This document shows positions 40,334 to 50,383 of a stretch of 64,000 nt of DNA, piece after piece; positions within the stretch are counted from its first letter, which is position 1; each line of letters begins with the position of its first letter. This stretch comes from an uncultured Collinsella sp. (GTDB taxonomy: Bacteria; Actinomycetota; Coriobacteriia; Coriobacteriales; Coriobacteriaceae), in contig CANRSF010000001.1 of the NCBI GenBank assembly GCA_947642445.1, positions 1-64,000 on the forward strand, given 5' to 3'. Position numbers and translations under genes: made by a program. The notes under the pieces are model-generated. The model worked only from the letters and a program-made list of their open reading frames with translations, ran no database searches and was not told the origin of the DNA.

Positions 40334-43300
40334 ATGGCATTCGTCCATCTGCACAATCACACTGTTTTCTCCATGCTCGACGGCGCAACCCGTATCCAGG
40401 ATATGGTCAACCGTGCCGTTGAGCTTGGCATGCCCGCCGTGGCCATTACCGACCACGGCTACATGTACGGCGTACCCGACCTGGCGCTGGCCTGCGACGC
40501 CGTCAACCACAACACGCCCGAGTACAAAACCTGGAGCCACGACAAGGCCTTCCTGGAAAAGGACCGCCGCGACGAGCTGGTGGAGCCCGATCCCGAGGCA
40601 AACCCGCGCGAGCATGCCCAGTATGTGAAGGACATGGCCATGTGGGACGAGAAGGGCAACATCGACGAGCTCAAGCCGCCCCTGGTCATTAAGCCCATCT
40701 TTGGCTGCGAGGTTTACTTTACGCCGGACGAGACCCTTGCCCGCGACCACAAGCCCGAGCTCTACCACATGATCCTTCTGGCCAAAGACCAGGAGGGCTA
40801 CGTCAATCTGATGCAGACGGTCTCCGAGGCCGCCGTGCAGGGCTTTTACTACAAGCCCCGCGTGACGCTCGACAACCTGCGCCGCCATGCCAAGGGCATG
40901 ATCTGCACGAGCGCCTGCATCGCGGGCATCATTCCCAAATACATCGACCGCGGTGACATGGAGGGCGCCATCAAGTGGGCCGAGACCTTCCGCGACACCT
41001 TCGAACCTGGCGACTTCTACATCGAGATCCAGGAACACGGCATCACCACCGACAACGGCCTGACCGACGAGCAGATGGACCGCACGCTCATCGATATCGC
41101 CAAGCAGGTGGGCGTCAAGGTCATTGCCACCAACGACTTCCACTACCTGCGCCGCGAGGACGCGCCGGTGCAGGACGTCATCATGTGCATTGGCATGAAC
41201 GCCAAGGTCGACGACCCCAACCGCATGCGCATGACCGGCTCGGAGTTTTATATGAAGACCGAGGAGGAGATGCGGGCGATGTTCCCGTATTGCCCCGAGG
41301 CCTGCGACAACACGCTCGAGATCGCCGACAAGTGCTACGTGGAGCTGGACTGGGACTCCATCATCCTGCCGCGCTTCCCGCTGCTCGATCCCGGCGAGAC
41401 GCACGAGAGCCAGTTCCGCCGCGAGTGCGAGAAGGGCCTGCGCCAGCACTACGGCGACGATTGGGCCACGCGCGAGATCGGTGGCGTCAACATTAAAGAG
41501 CGCTTTGAGTACGAATACAAGGTCATTTGCGACAAGGGCTTTGCCGCCTACTTTTTGATCGTCGCCGAGTACGTGCAATGGGCCAAGGACAACGGCATCG
41601 GCGTCGGCCCCGGCCGTGGCTCGGCCGCCGGCGCTATCGTCGCCTACGCCATGAACATTACCGCGTTCGACCCGCTCGAGAACGGCCTGATGTTCGAGAG
41701 GTTCCTGTCCCCGCAGCGTACCGAGATGCCCGATATCGATATGGACTTCGACGATGAGCGGCGCCTCGAGGTCGTGGAGCACGTTCGCCAGCTCTACGGC
41801 CCCGAGAAGGTCACCCACGTCATCACCTACTCGACCATTAAGGCCAAGCAGGCCATCAACGACGCCGCTCGCGTCCTGGACTACCCGGTCTACATGGGCC
41901 AGCGTCTGTCCAAGATGGTCTCGAGCGACCCCAAGGTCAAGCTCAAGCAGGTGCTCGAAAAGCAACCCGGCAAAGAGGACCTGTTTAACCCCGATTTTGC
42001 CGAGGCATATAAAAAGGACGACGACGCCCGCCGCATCATCGACACGGCGCTCTCAATCGAGGGCCTCACCCGTGGCGAGGGCGTGCACGCGTGCGCCGTT
42101 CTGATCTGCCGCGACCCCGTCAACGAGCACGTGCCCACCAAGCTCGACACCAAGGGCGGCGTCGAGATTACCCAGTACGAGGGCCATACCGTTGCCGACA
42201 TGGGCCTGCTCAAGATGGACTTCTTGGGCCTGCGCACGCTGACTGTTATCTCCAAGGCCAAGGCAAACATCAAAAAGAACTTCGGCATCGACATCAAAGA
42301 GGAAGAGATTCCCTTTGACGACCCCGAGATCTTTAAGCTCATGGGTTCCGGCCACACCGCCGGCGTCTTCCAGGTCGAGTCCGCCGGCATGACGGCCACG
42401 ATCAAGAACATGAAGCCCACCGAGTACAAGCACGTCGTAGCATTGATCGCCCTGTACCGCCCGGGCCCGCTGGGCGCCGGCATGGTTTCGTCCTACATCA
42501 ACCGTATGAACGGCAAGGAGCCGGCGGTCTCCTACGACGACCGCCTGGACGACATCCTGGGCGAAACCTACGGCACCATGGTCTACCAGGAGCAGGTTAT
42601 GCTCATCTCCGTCGAGATGTGCGGCTTCTCCAAGGGCGAATCGGACTCGCGTATCCGTAAGCCCGTGGCTAAGAAGAAAATCAAGCTGCTCACGTCGACG
42701 GTGCTCCACTGGGAGGATGGCTCCGACGAGACCACCTACGACCACTGGATGAACGGCGCCATCAAGAACAACTATACGCGCGAGGTCGCCCAGAAGATTT
42801 GGGACGATGTTCTCGAGTTCGCGTCCTACGCCTTCAACAAGTCGCACTCCGCCGGCTACGCCATCCTGGTTATGCAGACGGCGTGGCTCAAGGCGCACTA
42901 TCCGCACGAGTACATGGCGGCCGTTCTGACGTCCTATACGGGCAAGACCGACAAGATCGTGCACTACGTCTCGGCATGCCGTCACGACGGCATCCCCGTG
43001 CTGTCGCCAGATGTCAACGAGTCCGGTACCGAGTTCACGGCTACCAAGGAGGGCGTGCGCTTTGGTCTGGCCGGCATCCGCGGCGTGGGCACCGGCGTGG
43101 CGCAGGCGATTATCGCCGAGCGCGAGGCGGGCGGCCCGTTTAAGACGCTGCACGACTTTGTCGAGCGCGTGGACTCGAGCCAGGCCAACCGCCGCGTGAT
43201 CGAATCGCTCATCAAGGCAGGCGCCTTCGACTCCACGGGGTATCCGCGTCGCCAGATGATGCACTTTGTGGATAAGAACAACCCCGAGAACATCATCGAC

Positions 43301-44137
43301 GCCGCGATAAAGCGCCAGAAGGACCGCGCGAGCGGCCAGACCTCGTTCTTCGATATGTTTGGCGACGTTGAGGGCTCGGGCTTCGAGGTCAGCGTGCCCG
43401 ATCCGGACGGCCAGGAATGGGACCGCCACCTTAAGCTGAGCCAGGAGAAGGAGGTTCTGGGCATCTATGTCTCGGACCACCCGCTGCGCCCGTTTGAGTA
43501 TGCGCTCAGCAAAGCGCGCGACTTCTCGTTCTCACAGATCGATACCGGCTACGAAGTGCAGAACCCCACGGGTGGCACCATCAACCAGGAGATCCCCGAG
43601 GGCAAGGCGCTGTGGTGGGCCGGTATGGTCTCGAGTGTGTCCAAGCGCGTGACCAAAAACGGCGACCCCATGGGCATCGTGCAGCTCGAGGACATGGAAG
43701 GCGAGGCCACGGTCGTGGTGTTCCCCAAGACCTATAAGGAGGCCGAGGGGTATCTGTATGGCGAGGTCGATCCCGAGACCGGTGCGCAGCTGTCCGATGC
43801 GTTTGTGCGCATTAAGGGCAAGCTCGAGCGCTCGGACCGCGGCGACCAGATCATCGCGCAGGAGATCGTGCCGCTGGAGCTTAGCGAGGAGAACAACAAG
43901 CCCAAGGTGTTTGAGGTCATGGTGCCCAACAGCCGCTTTAGCCAGGGCAACATGGCGCGTCTGGCCACGGTGCTTACCACCAACCCGGGCGGCGACCGCG
44001 TGGAGATTTTTATCGAGCAGGCAGACGGGCGCGTGCTGCGCGCCGAAGTGCCGGCTAAGGTCAACGCGCGCTCGATTCCGCTGCTGGCCGAGGCCAAGGC
44101 CATTGTGGGTAACCAGGGTCGCGTGACGGTGATCTAA
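40334..44137 (+). CDS. dnaE: DNA polymerase III alpha subunit
   Basis: 1267-residue replicative polymerase. PHP domain at the start (VHLHNHTVFSMLDGATR, ITDHGYMYG), polymerase palm with PDIDMDFDDERR (catalytic acidic triad region), GPGRGSAAGA, KSHSAGYA in the fingers, then the HhH and OB (VVVFPKTYKEA) regions. About 60 extra residues sit in the PHP domain between VNHNTPEYKT and IKPIFGCEVYF; they explain the length above the usual ~1150-1190. No intein motifs. Confidence 0.96.
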   Translation: MAFVHLHNHTVFSMLDGATRIQDMVNRAVELGMPAVAITDHGYMYGVPDLALACDAVNHNTPEYKTWSHDKAFLEKDRRDELVEPDPEANPREHAQYVKDMAMWDEKGNIDELKPPLVIKPIFGCEVYFTPDETLARDHKPELYHMILLAKDQEGYVNLMQTVSEAAVQGFYYKPRVTLDNLRRHAKGMICTSACIAGIIPKYIDRGDMEGAIKWAETFRDTFEPGDFYIEIQEHGITTDNGLTDEQMDRTLIDIAKQVGVKVIATNDFHYLRREDAPVQDVIMCIGMNAKVDDPNRMRMTGSEFYMKTEEEMRAMFPYCPEACDNTLEIADKCYVELDWDSIILPRFPLLDPGETHESQFRRECEKGLRQHYGDDWATREIGGVNIKERFEYEYKVICDKGFAAYFLIVAEYVQWAKDNGIGVGPGRGSAAGAIVAYAMNITAFDPLENGLMFERFLSPQRTEMPDIDMDFDDERRLEVVEHVRQLYGPEKVTHVITYSTIKAKQAINDAARVLDYPVYMGQRLSKMVSSDPKVKLKQVLEKQPGKEDLFNPDFAEAYKKDDDARRIIDTALSIEGLTRGEGVHACAVLICRDPVNEHVPTKLDTKGGVEITQYEGHTVADMGLLKMDFLGLRTLTVISKAKANIKKNFGIDIKEEEIPFDDPEIFKLMGSGHTAGVFQVESAGMTATIKNMKPTEYKHVVALIALYRPGPLGAGMVSSYINRMNGKEPAVSYDDRLDDILGETYGTMVYQEQVMLISVEMCGFSKGESDSRIRKPVAKKKIKLLTSTVLHWEDGSDETTYDHWMNGAIKNNYTREVAQKIWDDVLEFASYAFNKSHSAGYAILVMQTAWLKAHYPHEYMAAVLTSYTGKTDKIVHYVSACRHDGIPVLSPDVNESGTEFTATKEGVRFGLAGIRGVGTGVAQAIIAEREAGGPFKTLHDFVERVDSSQANRRVIESLIKAGAFDSTGYPRRQMMHFVDKNNPENIIDAAIKRQKDRASGQTSFFDMFGDVEGSGFEVSVPDPDGQEWDRHLKLSQEKEVLGIYVSDHPLRPFEYALSKARDFSFSQIDTGYEVQNPTGGTINQEIPEGKALWWAGMVSSVSKRVTKNGDPMGIVQLEDMEGEATVVVFPKTYKEAEGYLYGEVDPETGAQLSDAFVRIKGKLERSDRGDQIIAQEIVPLELSEENNKPKVFEVMVPNSRFSQGNMARLATVLTTNPGGDRVEIFIEQADGRVLRAEVPAKVNARSIPLLAEAKAIVGNQGRVTVI

Positions 44138-44165
44138 GCTACCCCGGGTGAGATTGGAGTAAGTG

Positions 44166-47100
44166 ATGGCGCAGGGGACGTTTGTGCAGGCGCTTCGCAA
44201 AGAGGCGGCGTTGAGCGGCACCTTTATGAAGGGGCGTTCGCTCATGCTCAACGGCGCCGTGCTGTCGATCGAGGACAGCGGCTCGCGCTTCTCCAAAAAC
44301 GTGACGGTCGAGGGCACGGTGCGCGGCTCGCGCGGCGACCTGTACAAGACGCACGTGGCGCTCGATATGGACGAGCACGAGGTGGTCGACTACGACTGCG
44401 ATTGCCCCGCTGCCTATCGCTACCCCGGCATGTGCAAGCACGCCATCGCGACAGCGCTGGCGTACCTGGACGCCAGCGGCATTGAGCCTGTTGAGGGGCT
44501 GCGCACGCCGGTTCGCACGTTTACGGCGCAGCCGAAACAGCCCGCGCGCGCCGCGTCCGCCGCGCCGGCCGTCAACCCCAACTTTCCCTTCCCGGCGCCC
44601 GTCCCCACGAGCCCGAGCCTTGTGGCGGCGCTTTCCGATCTTTCGGACGCGCGCATGGATGAGCTGGCGAGCATGCGCCGCAAACTTGCCGGTGCCGTTG
44701 ATCCCGACGCCCCCAAAGCGGCGTTGGAGCCCTCGTTGGTGCCGTACTACAATCCGCTGTTCGCTGACCGCTTTAGCTGGGCGCTCGAGTTCCGCGTTCG
44801 CTGTGGATCGGTCTCCTACGTGGTCAAGGACATCGACGGCATGGCCGATGCCTACGTGCGCGGCGGCACGTTCTCCTATGGCAAGAAGCTCACGTTTGTC
44901 CATTCACCTGAGGCCTTTGACGAAACATCGACAAAGCTGCTCAACCTTGTTGTGACGACAGTTGCCTATCTCGATGACATCACAAGCTCGCGTTCGGCGT
45001 CGTACGACTTTGCCCGCAGCGGTTTTGTTGCCGAGCGTCAGTTGCCGCTGTCCGAGCATAGCATCGTATATGTGCTGGACCTGCTGCGCGGCCAGACCAT
45101 CTCCTTTGAGCCCGCCTGGTCGCGGGGGACGACGACGCATCGCACCTACGACGTGGCGGTTGAGCTATCTCCGCAAGGGGAGGACGAGGCGTCCGCTAAG
45201 CACCCACCACTCCTTGCCGCCAAAATCGCGCCGGCGGCTGGTGGTAGCTATGACCTGCGCCTGCCCGCCGATATGTACTGCTTTGCGTCGGGCGATGCCG
45301 CCTACTTGGTTGACACGCACCGCGCGCGCCGTACCGACGCTGCATTTGCTCAGCATGCCGCACCTTTTTTGTCGCGCTTGCTGCCGTGCCGCACGCCCGC
45401 CCATATTGCCGCCGAGCAGGTGGGTGAGTTCTGCCGTATGGCGCTGCCCATTTTGCGCGACTACACCGACCTCACCGCGCCCGCCGCGCTCGATACCGTG
45501 GCACCCGAGCCGAGCTTTGCCATGGCAATCGGCGTCGACGATGGGCTCGTGACCTGCAAAATTACGGTTACCTACGGCGATTGGTCGGCGGATCTCTTTA
45601 GCCTGGGCGCTCCGGGCAGTCCCTTTGAAGAGCAGCGCCCCGGCGTGCCGCCCCGCGACGTGGTGGCGGAGTTTCGCGTTATGGACACGGCGGCCATGTA
45701 CTTCGATTTCCAAGAGGGCGGCCTGGCGTTTGAGGAGCGCGATGATGAGAGCTTGTTCTGCCTGCTGACCGAGGGTCTGTCCGCCCTGTCCGAGCTGGGT
45801 GAGGTCATGCTCAGCGACCGTCTGCGCCAGATCTCGGTCCGTCCCGCGCCCAAACTCTCGGTTCGTGCGACCGTCAAGAGCAATCTGCTCGATGTCGAGC
45901 TGGGCGCGAGTGGGCTTTCGGCCGCGGACCTTGCCGTCTATCTCGATTCGTACAAGCGCCATCAAACGTTTGCGCGCCTTACGTCCGGCGACATCATTCG
46001 CCTGGACGAGGGGGCGCGCGCCGCGTTTGGCCTTGCCGAGGACCTGGGTGTCGATGCCGTCGACCTGCTCGACGGCGTGTCGCTTCCCGCGTCGAGCACC
46101 CTGTTCGTCGACAGCATGCTCGCACGCACGCCGGCGCTCGAGGCCGATCGCGACGCTGCGTTCCGCCGTACCGTCGAGCGCCTGGACACGCTCGGCAAGA
46201 TGGACTTTACGGTGCCGGCATCGCTCAAGGCAACGATGCGCGGCTACCAGGTCGACGGATACCAGTGGCTCGGCTCGCTCGAACACCTGGGCCTTGGCGG
46301 CATCTTGGCCGACGACATGGGCCTGGGCAAAACGCTCCAGATGATTGCGCATATTCTGGCGCGCGTGGAGGCGGGGGACACCAAGCCCACGCTCGTGGTA
46401 TGCCCGGCCTCACTCGTGTACAACTGGACTGCCGAGCTGGAGCGCTTTGCGCCCTCGCTCGATGTGTGCGCCATCGTGGGCGCCAAGGTGCAGCGTCGCG
46501 TGCAGATCGCCGGCGTGGCCGAGCATAGCGTGGTCGTGACGTCGTATGACCTTATGCGGCGCGATATCGACGAGTACGTCGAGCAGGATTTTGCCCGCGT
46601 GGTGCTCGATGAGGCACAGTACATTAAAAATCCGCTCACGCAGGTGGCGCGCGCCGCCAAGCGCCTGCCTGCCGGCGTGCGCTTTGCCCTGACGGGCACG
46701 CCCATCGAAAACCGCCTGTCCGAGCTCTGGAGCATCTTCGACTTTTTGATGCCGGGCCTTTTGGGGACGCGCGAGTCGTTTGCCAAGCGCTTTGAGAGCC
46801 TCGTCGAGCATGCCGAGGGCGATAGCGCCGCTCGCCTGCAGGCGCTCGTGTCGCCGTTTGTGCTGCGCCGTGTTAAGGAAGACGTGGTGGCCGACCTGCC
46901 CGAGAAGATCGAAGACACCGTCATGGCGCAGCTTACCGGCGAGCAGCGCAAGCTCTACCTGGCCAACCAGGACCGCATCGCCCAGCAGGTGCAGCACCGC
47001 GAGGCTGGGGAGTTTAAGAAGGACAAACTCAAGGTGCTCGCCGAGCTCACCAAGCTGCGCCAGATCTGCTGCGACCCGCGTCTACACTACGAGGATTACA

Positions 47101-47630
47101 AGGCGGGGAGCGCCAAGCTCGATATGTGCATGGAGCTCGTGCACGGCGCACTCGACGGCGGGCATCGCATCCTGTTGTTCAGCCAGTTTACGGGTATGCT
47201 CGATATCATCGGCAAGCGCCTGGCCAAGGAGGACATCGCCTTCCTTAAGCTCACGGGCGCTTCGTCTAAGGAGAGCCGCGCCAAGATGGTCGCGCAGTTC
47301 CAAGCGGGCGAGGTTCCGGTCTTTTTGATTTCGCTCAAGGCGGGCGGCGTGGGCCTTAACCTGACGGCGGCCGACGTGGTCATTCACTACGACCCGTGGT
47401 GGAACGTGGCGGCGCAGGACCAAGCGACCGACCGCGCGCATCGTATTGGCCAGCAACATACCGTGACCGTGTACAAGCTCATCGCCAAGGACACGATCGA
47501 GGAGCGCATTATGCAGATGCAGGAGTCCAAGCGCGACCTGGTCAACAGCGTGCTCGGCGGCGACGGCATCTCGTCGGCGCTGTTTACCCGCGAAGATGTT
47601 CTGGCGCTGCTGGGCGGCGACGGGCGCTAA
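44166..47630 (+). CDS. SWIM-domain SNF2-family helicase
   Basis: 1154 residues. N-terminal SWIM zinc finger (DCDCPAAYRYPGMCKHAI). The C-terminal SNF2 translocase has LADDMGLGKTLQM (Walker A), VLDEAQYIKN (DEAQ), LTGTPIENRLSELW, LLFSQFTGMLDII and DRAHRIGQQHTV. Such proteins are thought to remodel nucleoprotein or transcription complexes; the bacterial role is poorly known. GGAG six bases before ATG 44166; GTG 44163 is alternative. Confidence 0.9.
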   Translation: MAQGTFVQALRKEAALSGTFMKGRSLMLNGAVLSIEDSGSRFSKNVTVEGTVRGSRGDLYKTHVALDMDEHEVVDYDCDCPAAYRYPGMCKHAIATALAYLDASGIEPVEGLRTPVRTFTAQPKQPARAASAAPAVNPNFPFPAPVPTSPSLVAALSDLSDARMDELASMRRKLAGAVDPDAPKAALEPSLVPYYNPLFADRFSWALEFRVRCGSVSYVVKDIDGMADAYVRGGTFSYGKKLTFVHSPEAFDETSTKLLNLVVTTVAYLDDITSSRSASYDFARSGFVAERQLPLSEHSIVYVLDLLRGQTISFEPAWSRGTTTHRTYDVAVELSPQGEDEASAKHPPLLAAKIAPAAGGSYDLRLPADMYCFASGDAAYLVDTHRARRTDAAFAQHAAPFLSRLLPCRTPAHIAAEQVGEFCRMALPILRDYTDLTAPAALDTVAPEPSFAMAIGVDDGLVTCKITVTYGDWSADLFSLGAPGSPFEEQRPGVPPRDVVAEFRVMDTAAMYFDFQEGGLAFEERDDESLFCLLTEGLSALSELGEVMLSDRLRQISVRPAPKLSVRATVKSNLLDVELGASGLSAADLAVYLDSYKRHQTFARLTSGDIIRLDEGARAAFGLAEDLGVDAVDLLDGVSLPASSTLFVDSMLARTPALEADRDAAFRRTVERLDTLGKMDFTVPASLKATMRGYQVDGYQWLGSLEHLGLGGILADDMGLGKTLQMIAHILARVEAGDTKPTLVVCPASLVYNWTAELERFAPSLDVCAIVGAKVQRRVQIAGVAEHSVVVTSYDLMRRDIDEYVEQDFARVVLDEAQYIKNPLTQVARAAKRLPAGVRFALTGTPIENRLSELWSIFDFLMPGLLGTRESFAKRFESLVEHAEGDSAARLQALVSPFVLRRVKEDVVADLPEKIEDTVMAQLTGEQRKLYLANQDRIAQQVQHREAGEFKKDKLKVLAELTKLRQICCDPRLHYEDYKAGSAKLDMCMELVHGALDGGHRILLFSQFTGMLDIIGKRLAKEDIAFLKLTGASSKESRAKMVAQFQAGEVPVFLISLKAGGVGLNLTAADVVIHYDPWWNVAAQDQATDRAHRIGQQHTVTVYKLIAKDTIEERIMQMQESKRDLVNSVLGGDGISSALFTREDVLALLGGDGR

Positions 47631-47780
47631 CCCGCTCGGGTGGGGCCGCCAGGGCGGATAGCGCACGCTGCCCCATCGTCCCCGCCCGTTATGTGTTCAT
47701 TTGCAATGCCGTGGATGGTTTGTCTGCCTTTGGGCATAAGAACCATCAAGAACATTGGCACGTCAGCAAAGGAGAACATC

Positions 47781-48143
47781 ATGGCGAAATTCTTTAAGGA
47801 CCCCGATGGCAAGCTCATTGCCGCCCTGGGCAACGACGTTGCAACCCCTGCCGGTTGCACGGAACTGACCGCAAACACTGAGGACGCGGCGCACGAGAAG
47901 CACGTGCCTGTTGTCGAGACCGAGCGCGACGGTCACGTGATTCGCGCACGCGTTGGCTCGGTCGAACATCCCAGCCTGCCCGAGCACTATATTGAGTGGA
48001 TCGCCCTTGAGGCTGAGGGCCGTCTGGAGATCCATTACCTTGAGCCCGGCATGAAGCCCGCGACGTTTTTTGCCGGCGGTTCCAAGACCGGTACCGTCTA
48101 TGCCTACTGCAACCTGCACGGGCTGTGGTCCGCGACGTTCTAG
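47781..48143 (+). CDS. superoxide reductase (neelaredoxin class)
   Basis: 120 residues. Reduces superoxide to hydrogen peroxide at a square-pyramidal Fe site; the four His and one Cys are seen as His41 (EKHVPV), His63 and His69 (VEHPSLPEH), Cys110 and His113 (YCNLHG). The N-terminal desulforedoxin domain is missing, so it is class II. AAAGGAG precedes ATG 47781. Fits an obligate anaerobe. Confidence 0.93.
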   Translation: MAKFFKDPDGKLIAALGNDVATPAGCTELTANTEDAAHEKHVPVVETERDGHVIRARVGSVEHPSLPEHYIEWIALEAEGRLEIHYLEPGMKPATFFAGGSKTGTVYAYCNLHGLWSATF

Positions 48144-48188
48144 GAGCGCGCCCCCGCTCGGGGTATCATAGCTAGCATATGCACATGC

Positions 48189-48224
48189 GAGCGCCGACTG
48201 CATTATGCGGCCGGCGCTTTTACT
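48189..48224 (+). terminator. terminator after superoxide reductase
   Basis: AGCGCCG...CGGCGCT with CTGCAT/ATGCGG nested, then TTTTA. Confidence 0.8.
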
Positions 48225-48260
48225 ACGACAACGATGGTTTACGACGGAAAGGGCTGAGCC

Positions 48261-50246
48261 ATGAAGCTCGCGCTTGCACAGATCGATATGCGCCTGGGTG
48301 ATATTGAGGGCATTTGCGGCCGCATCGAGGACCAGGCTCGTCTGGCCCACGGGCGCGGGGCGCGCGTGCTGTGCGTTCCGGCTCCGCTCTTTATGGGCGC
48401 CATGCCCGGGGGCCTGGTGGGCACCGCCGACTTTGAGCACGACATGCTTGCTGGCTTGACTGGTGTCGCCGAGCGTATCCAGGAGCTTGACATGATCTGC
48501 ATCGTGCCCGCGGCGGTTTCGTTTGAGGGCCAGCCGCTGCTCGACTACATGATGCTCAAGGACGGTCATGTGGTGCCGGCGCGTTCGAGCATTGCCCTGC
48601 AGCGTGGCGAGAACAACGACACGCGTTGGGCGCCGCCGGTGTTCGACGTGGACGGCGTGCGCATCGCCGTGATTTTTGACTTGGACCGCGAACTCGAGAT
48701 GTTGCCGACCGGTGTTGACCTCATTGCGTATTTCCAATTCAACGCATTCGATATGACCGACGGCGAGACTGCTGCCATTGCCGCCGTTCGCAGCGGCGCC
48801 TACCGCAAGATCGCATCCAAGCGCAGCGTGTGGTTTGCCTGCATGGCGCCGGTCGGTGCCTATGACGAGTCGGTGTATACCGGCGGTTCGTTTGTGCTCG
48901 ACGACTGCGGTCGCGTGGTGGCCCAGGCGCCGTGTTTTGAGGAGAGCCTGCTGGTTCAGGAGATTCAGCGCGGCGTGATGCTCGATGCCCTGGAAGATCA
49001 CGAACTGCCCGAGTTCCGTTCCGAGGAGTGGCTGTGGCAGGCGCTGGTGCTCGCCGTGCGCGACAACGCCCGAGCCCACGGTGCGTCGCGTGCTGTGGTG
49101 GCACTCGAGGGCGACTTGCCGTCGTCCCTGCTGGCGGTGCTGGCCGTCGACGCTCTGGGCCCGCGTAATGTGATTGGCCTGGTGCTGGGGCGCAACCGTA
49201 TCTTTACGCCGGCGCAGGAAGAGGCCGAGGCTGCCCGCTGTGCCGCCGTCCGCGCCATCGCCGAGCGTCTGCACATTCGCACCGTCGAACGCGATGCGCC
49301 GGATGCGGCGCGTGTGCTCGATCGCGACGTGTCGGCGGGCGATGCCGAGCGTCTGCGCTCGCGTACGCTGGGCCTCATGCTGGAGGACACGGCGCTCGAG
49401 TTGGGTGCGATGGCGCTGAGCCCGCTGTCCAAAACCGAGTACGCGCTGGCGGCGCCGGCGCTTTGCGGCGGCTACCAGGGCGATTATGCGCCCTTTGGCG
49501 ATGTGTACCTGTCGACGCTTGAGTTTGTGGCGCGTGTGCGCAATCGCACGTCTGCCGTGGTGCCCCAAGAGCTCGTGACGCTCAACGCGGTGGAAGATTG
49601 TATGGAGCGAGTGCTGGCGCAGGCGCTCTCGACGCTCGACGGTCCGGTCGATATGCTCGACCGCGCGGCACAGCTGCTCGGCGGGCTTGAGCCGGGTGAG
49701 GTCGATGGCGCGCTCGAGGCGCACGTGGACCGCAATCGATCTTTCGACGACATCCCGATGGCCGCTGGCAAGCCTGAGGCCTGCTCGCTGCTGCTGATGC
49801 TCGTGCGCCAGGGCGAGGCCGCCCGCCGCATGCTGCCGACGGCGCCGATCGTCTCGTCCCGTTCGTTTGCCGAGCGCTCCTGGCCGTACATGCTCGCGTG
49901 GTCCGACCTGGGGCTCAACGGCAAGGAGCGTATGGCGGTCGATTCGCTGGCGCGCGCCGAGGTGCGCCGTTTTGCTGACGAGGATACTAGTGAGCGCGTG
50001 CGAAACGAGATGATGGGCGTGCTGGGCGAGCTACTGGGTATTTCGCCCGAACAAATGGAGGAGTTGCGCTCTGAAGACGGTCAGCGTCGCTTGCACGAGG
50101 GCATGAAAAAGTTCGAGGGCGAGGTCCAGGACGCCATCGAAAAGATGATGGGCGGCCAGGGTGGCCCGCAGGGTGGACCCCAGGGCACGCCGATGCCGCA
50201 TCCGCCGGTGGATCCCCGACAGTTCCCATTCTTCTCGCAGAACTAA
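48261..50246 (+). CDS. degenerate NadE-like protein (nitrilase + NAD synthetase folds)
   Basis: 661 residues with the layout of glutamine-dependent NAD synthetase. The N-terminal nitrilase domain is recognisable (LALAQIDMRLGDIEG), but the catalytic Glu of the FPE motif is Ala41 (VPA) and the Cys of ICED is replaced (VIFDLD, Phe139). In the synthetase domain the PP-loop SGGxDS reads EGDLPS (283-288), although the next helix AVLAVDALGPRNVIGL and LSPLSKTEYAL are kept. It ends in a Gly/Gln/Pro tail. Likely a pseudoenzyme; role unknown. GGGCTGAG lies before the ATG. Confidence 0.8.
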   Translation: MKLALAQIDMRLGDIEGICGRIEDQARLAHGRGARVLCVPAPLFMGAMPGGLVGTADFEHDMLAGLTGVAERIQELDMICIVPAAVSFEGQPLLDYMMLKDGHVVPARSSIALQRGENNDTRWAPPVFDVDGVRIAVIFDLDRELEMLPTGVDLIAYFQFNAFDMTDGETAAIAAVRSGAYRKIASKRSVWFACMAPVGAYDESVYTGGSFVLDDCGRVVAQAPCFEESLLVQEIQRGVMLDALEDHELPEFRSEEWLWQALVLAVRDNARAHGASRAVVALEGDLPSSLLAVLAVDALGPRNVIGLVLGRNRIFTPAQEEAEAARCAAVRAIAERLHIRTVERDAPDAARVLDRDVSAGDAERLRSRTLGLMLEDTALELGAMALSPLSKTEYALAAPALCGGYQGDYAPFGDVYLSTLEFVARVRNRTSAVVPQELVTLNAVEDCMERVLAQALSTLDGPVDMLDRAAQLLGGLEPGEVDGALEAHVDRNRSFDDIPMAAGKPEACSLLLMLVRQGEAARRMLPTAPIVSSRSFAERSWPYMLAWSDLGLNGKERMAVDSLARAEVRRFADEDTSERVRNEMMGVLGELLGISPEQMEELRSEDGQRRLHEGMKKFEGEVQDAIEKMMGGQGGPQGGPQGTPMPHPPVDPRQFPFFSQN

Positions 50247-50383
50247 ACTGGGGATGGGATTCGCTCTCAACCCCGATACTTCAACTAAGCATCTTGACCC
50301 CATTGTGTTATTCTAGAACAGACGTTCGTGAGTAGTGCGCGGGGCCTTGCCTTGCGCTTGGTAAAAGACGAGGGGAGGTTGGC

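Noticed and set aside
40334-44137. Intein in dnaE
   Set aside because: The extra length is in the PHP domain and there are no splice-junction or endonuclease motifs.
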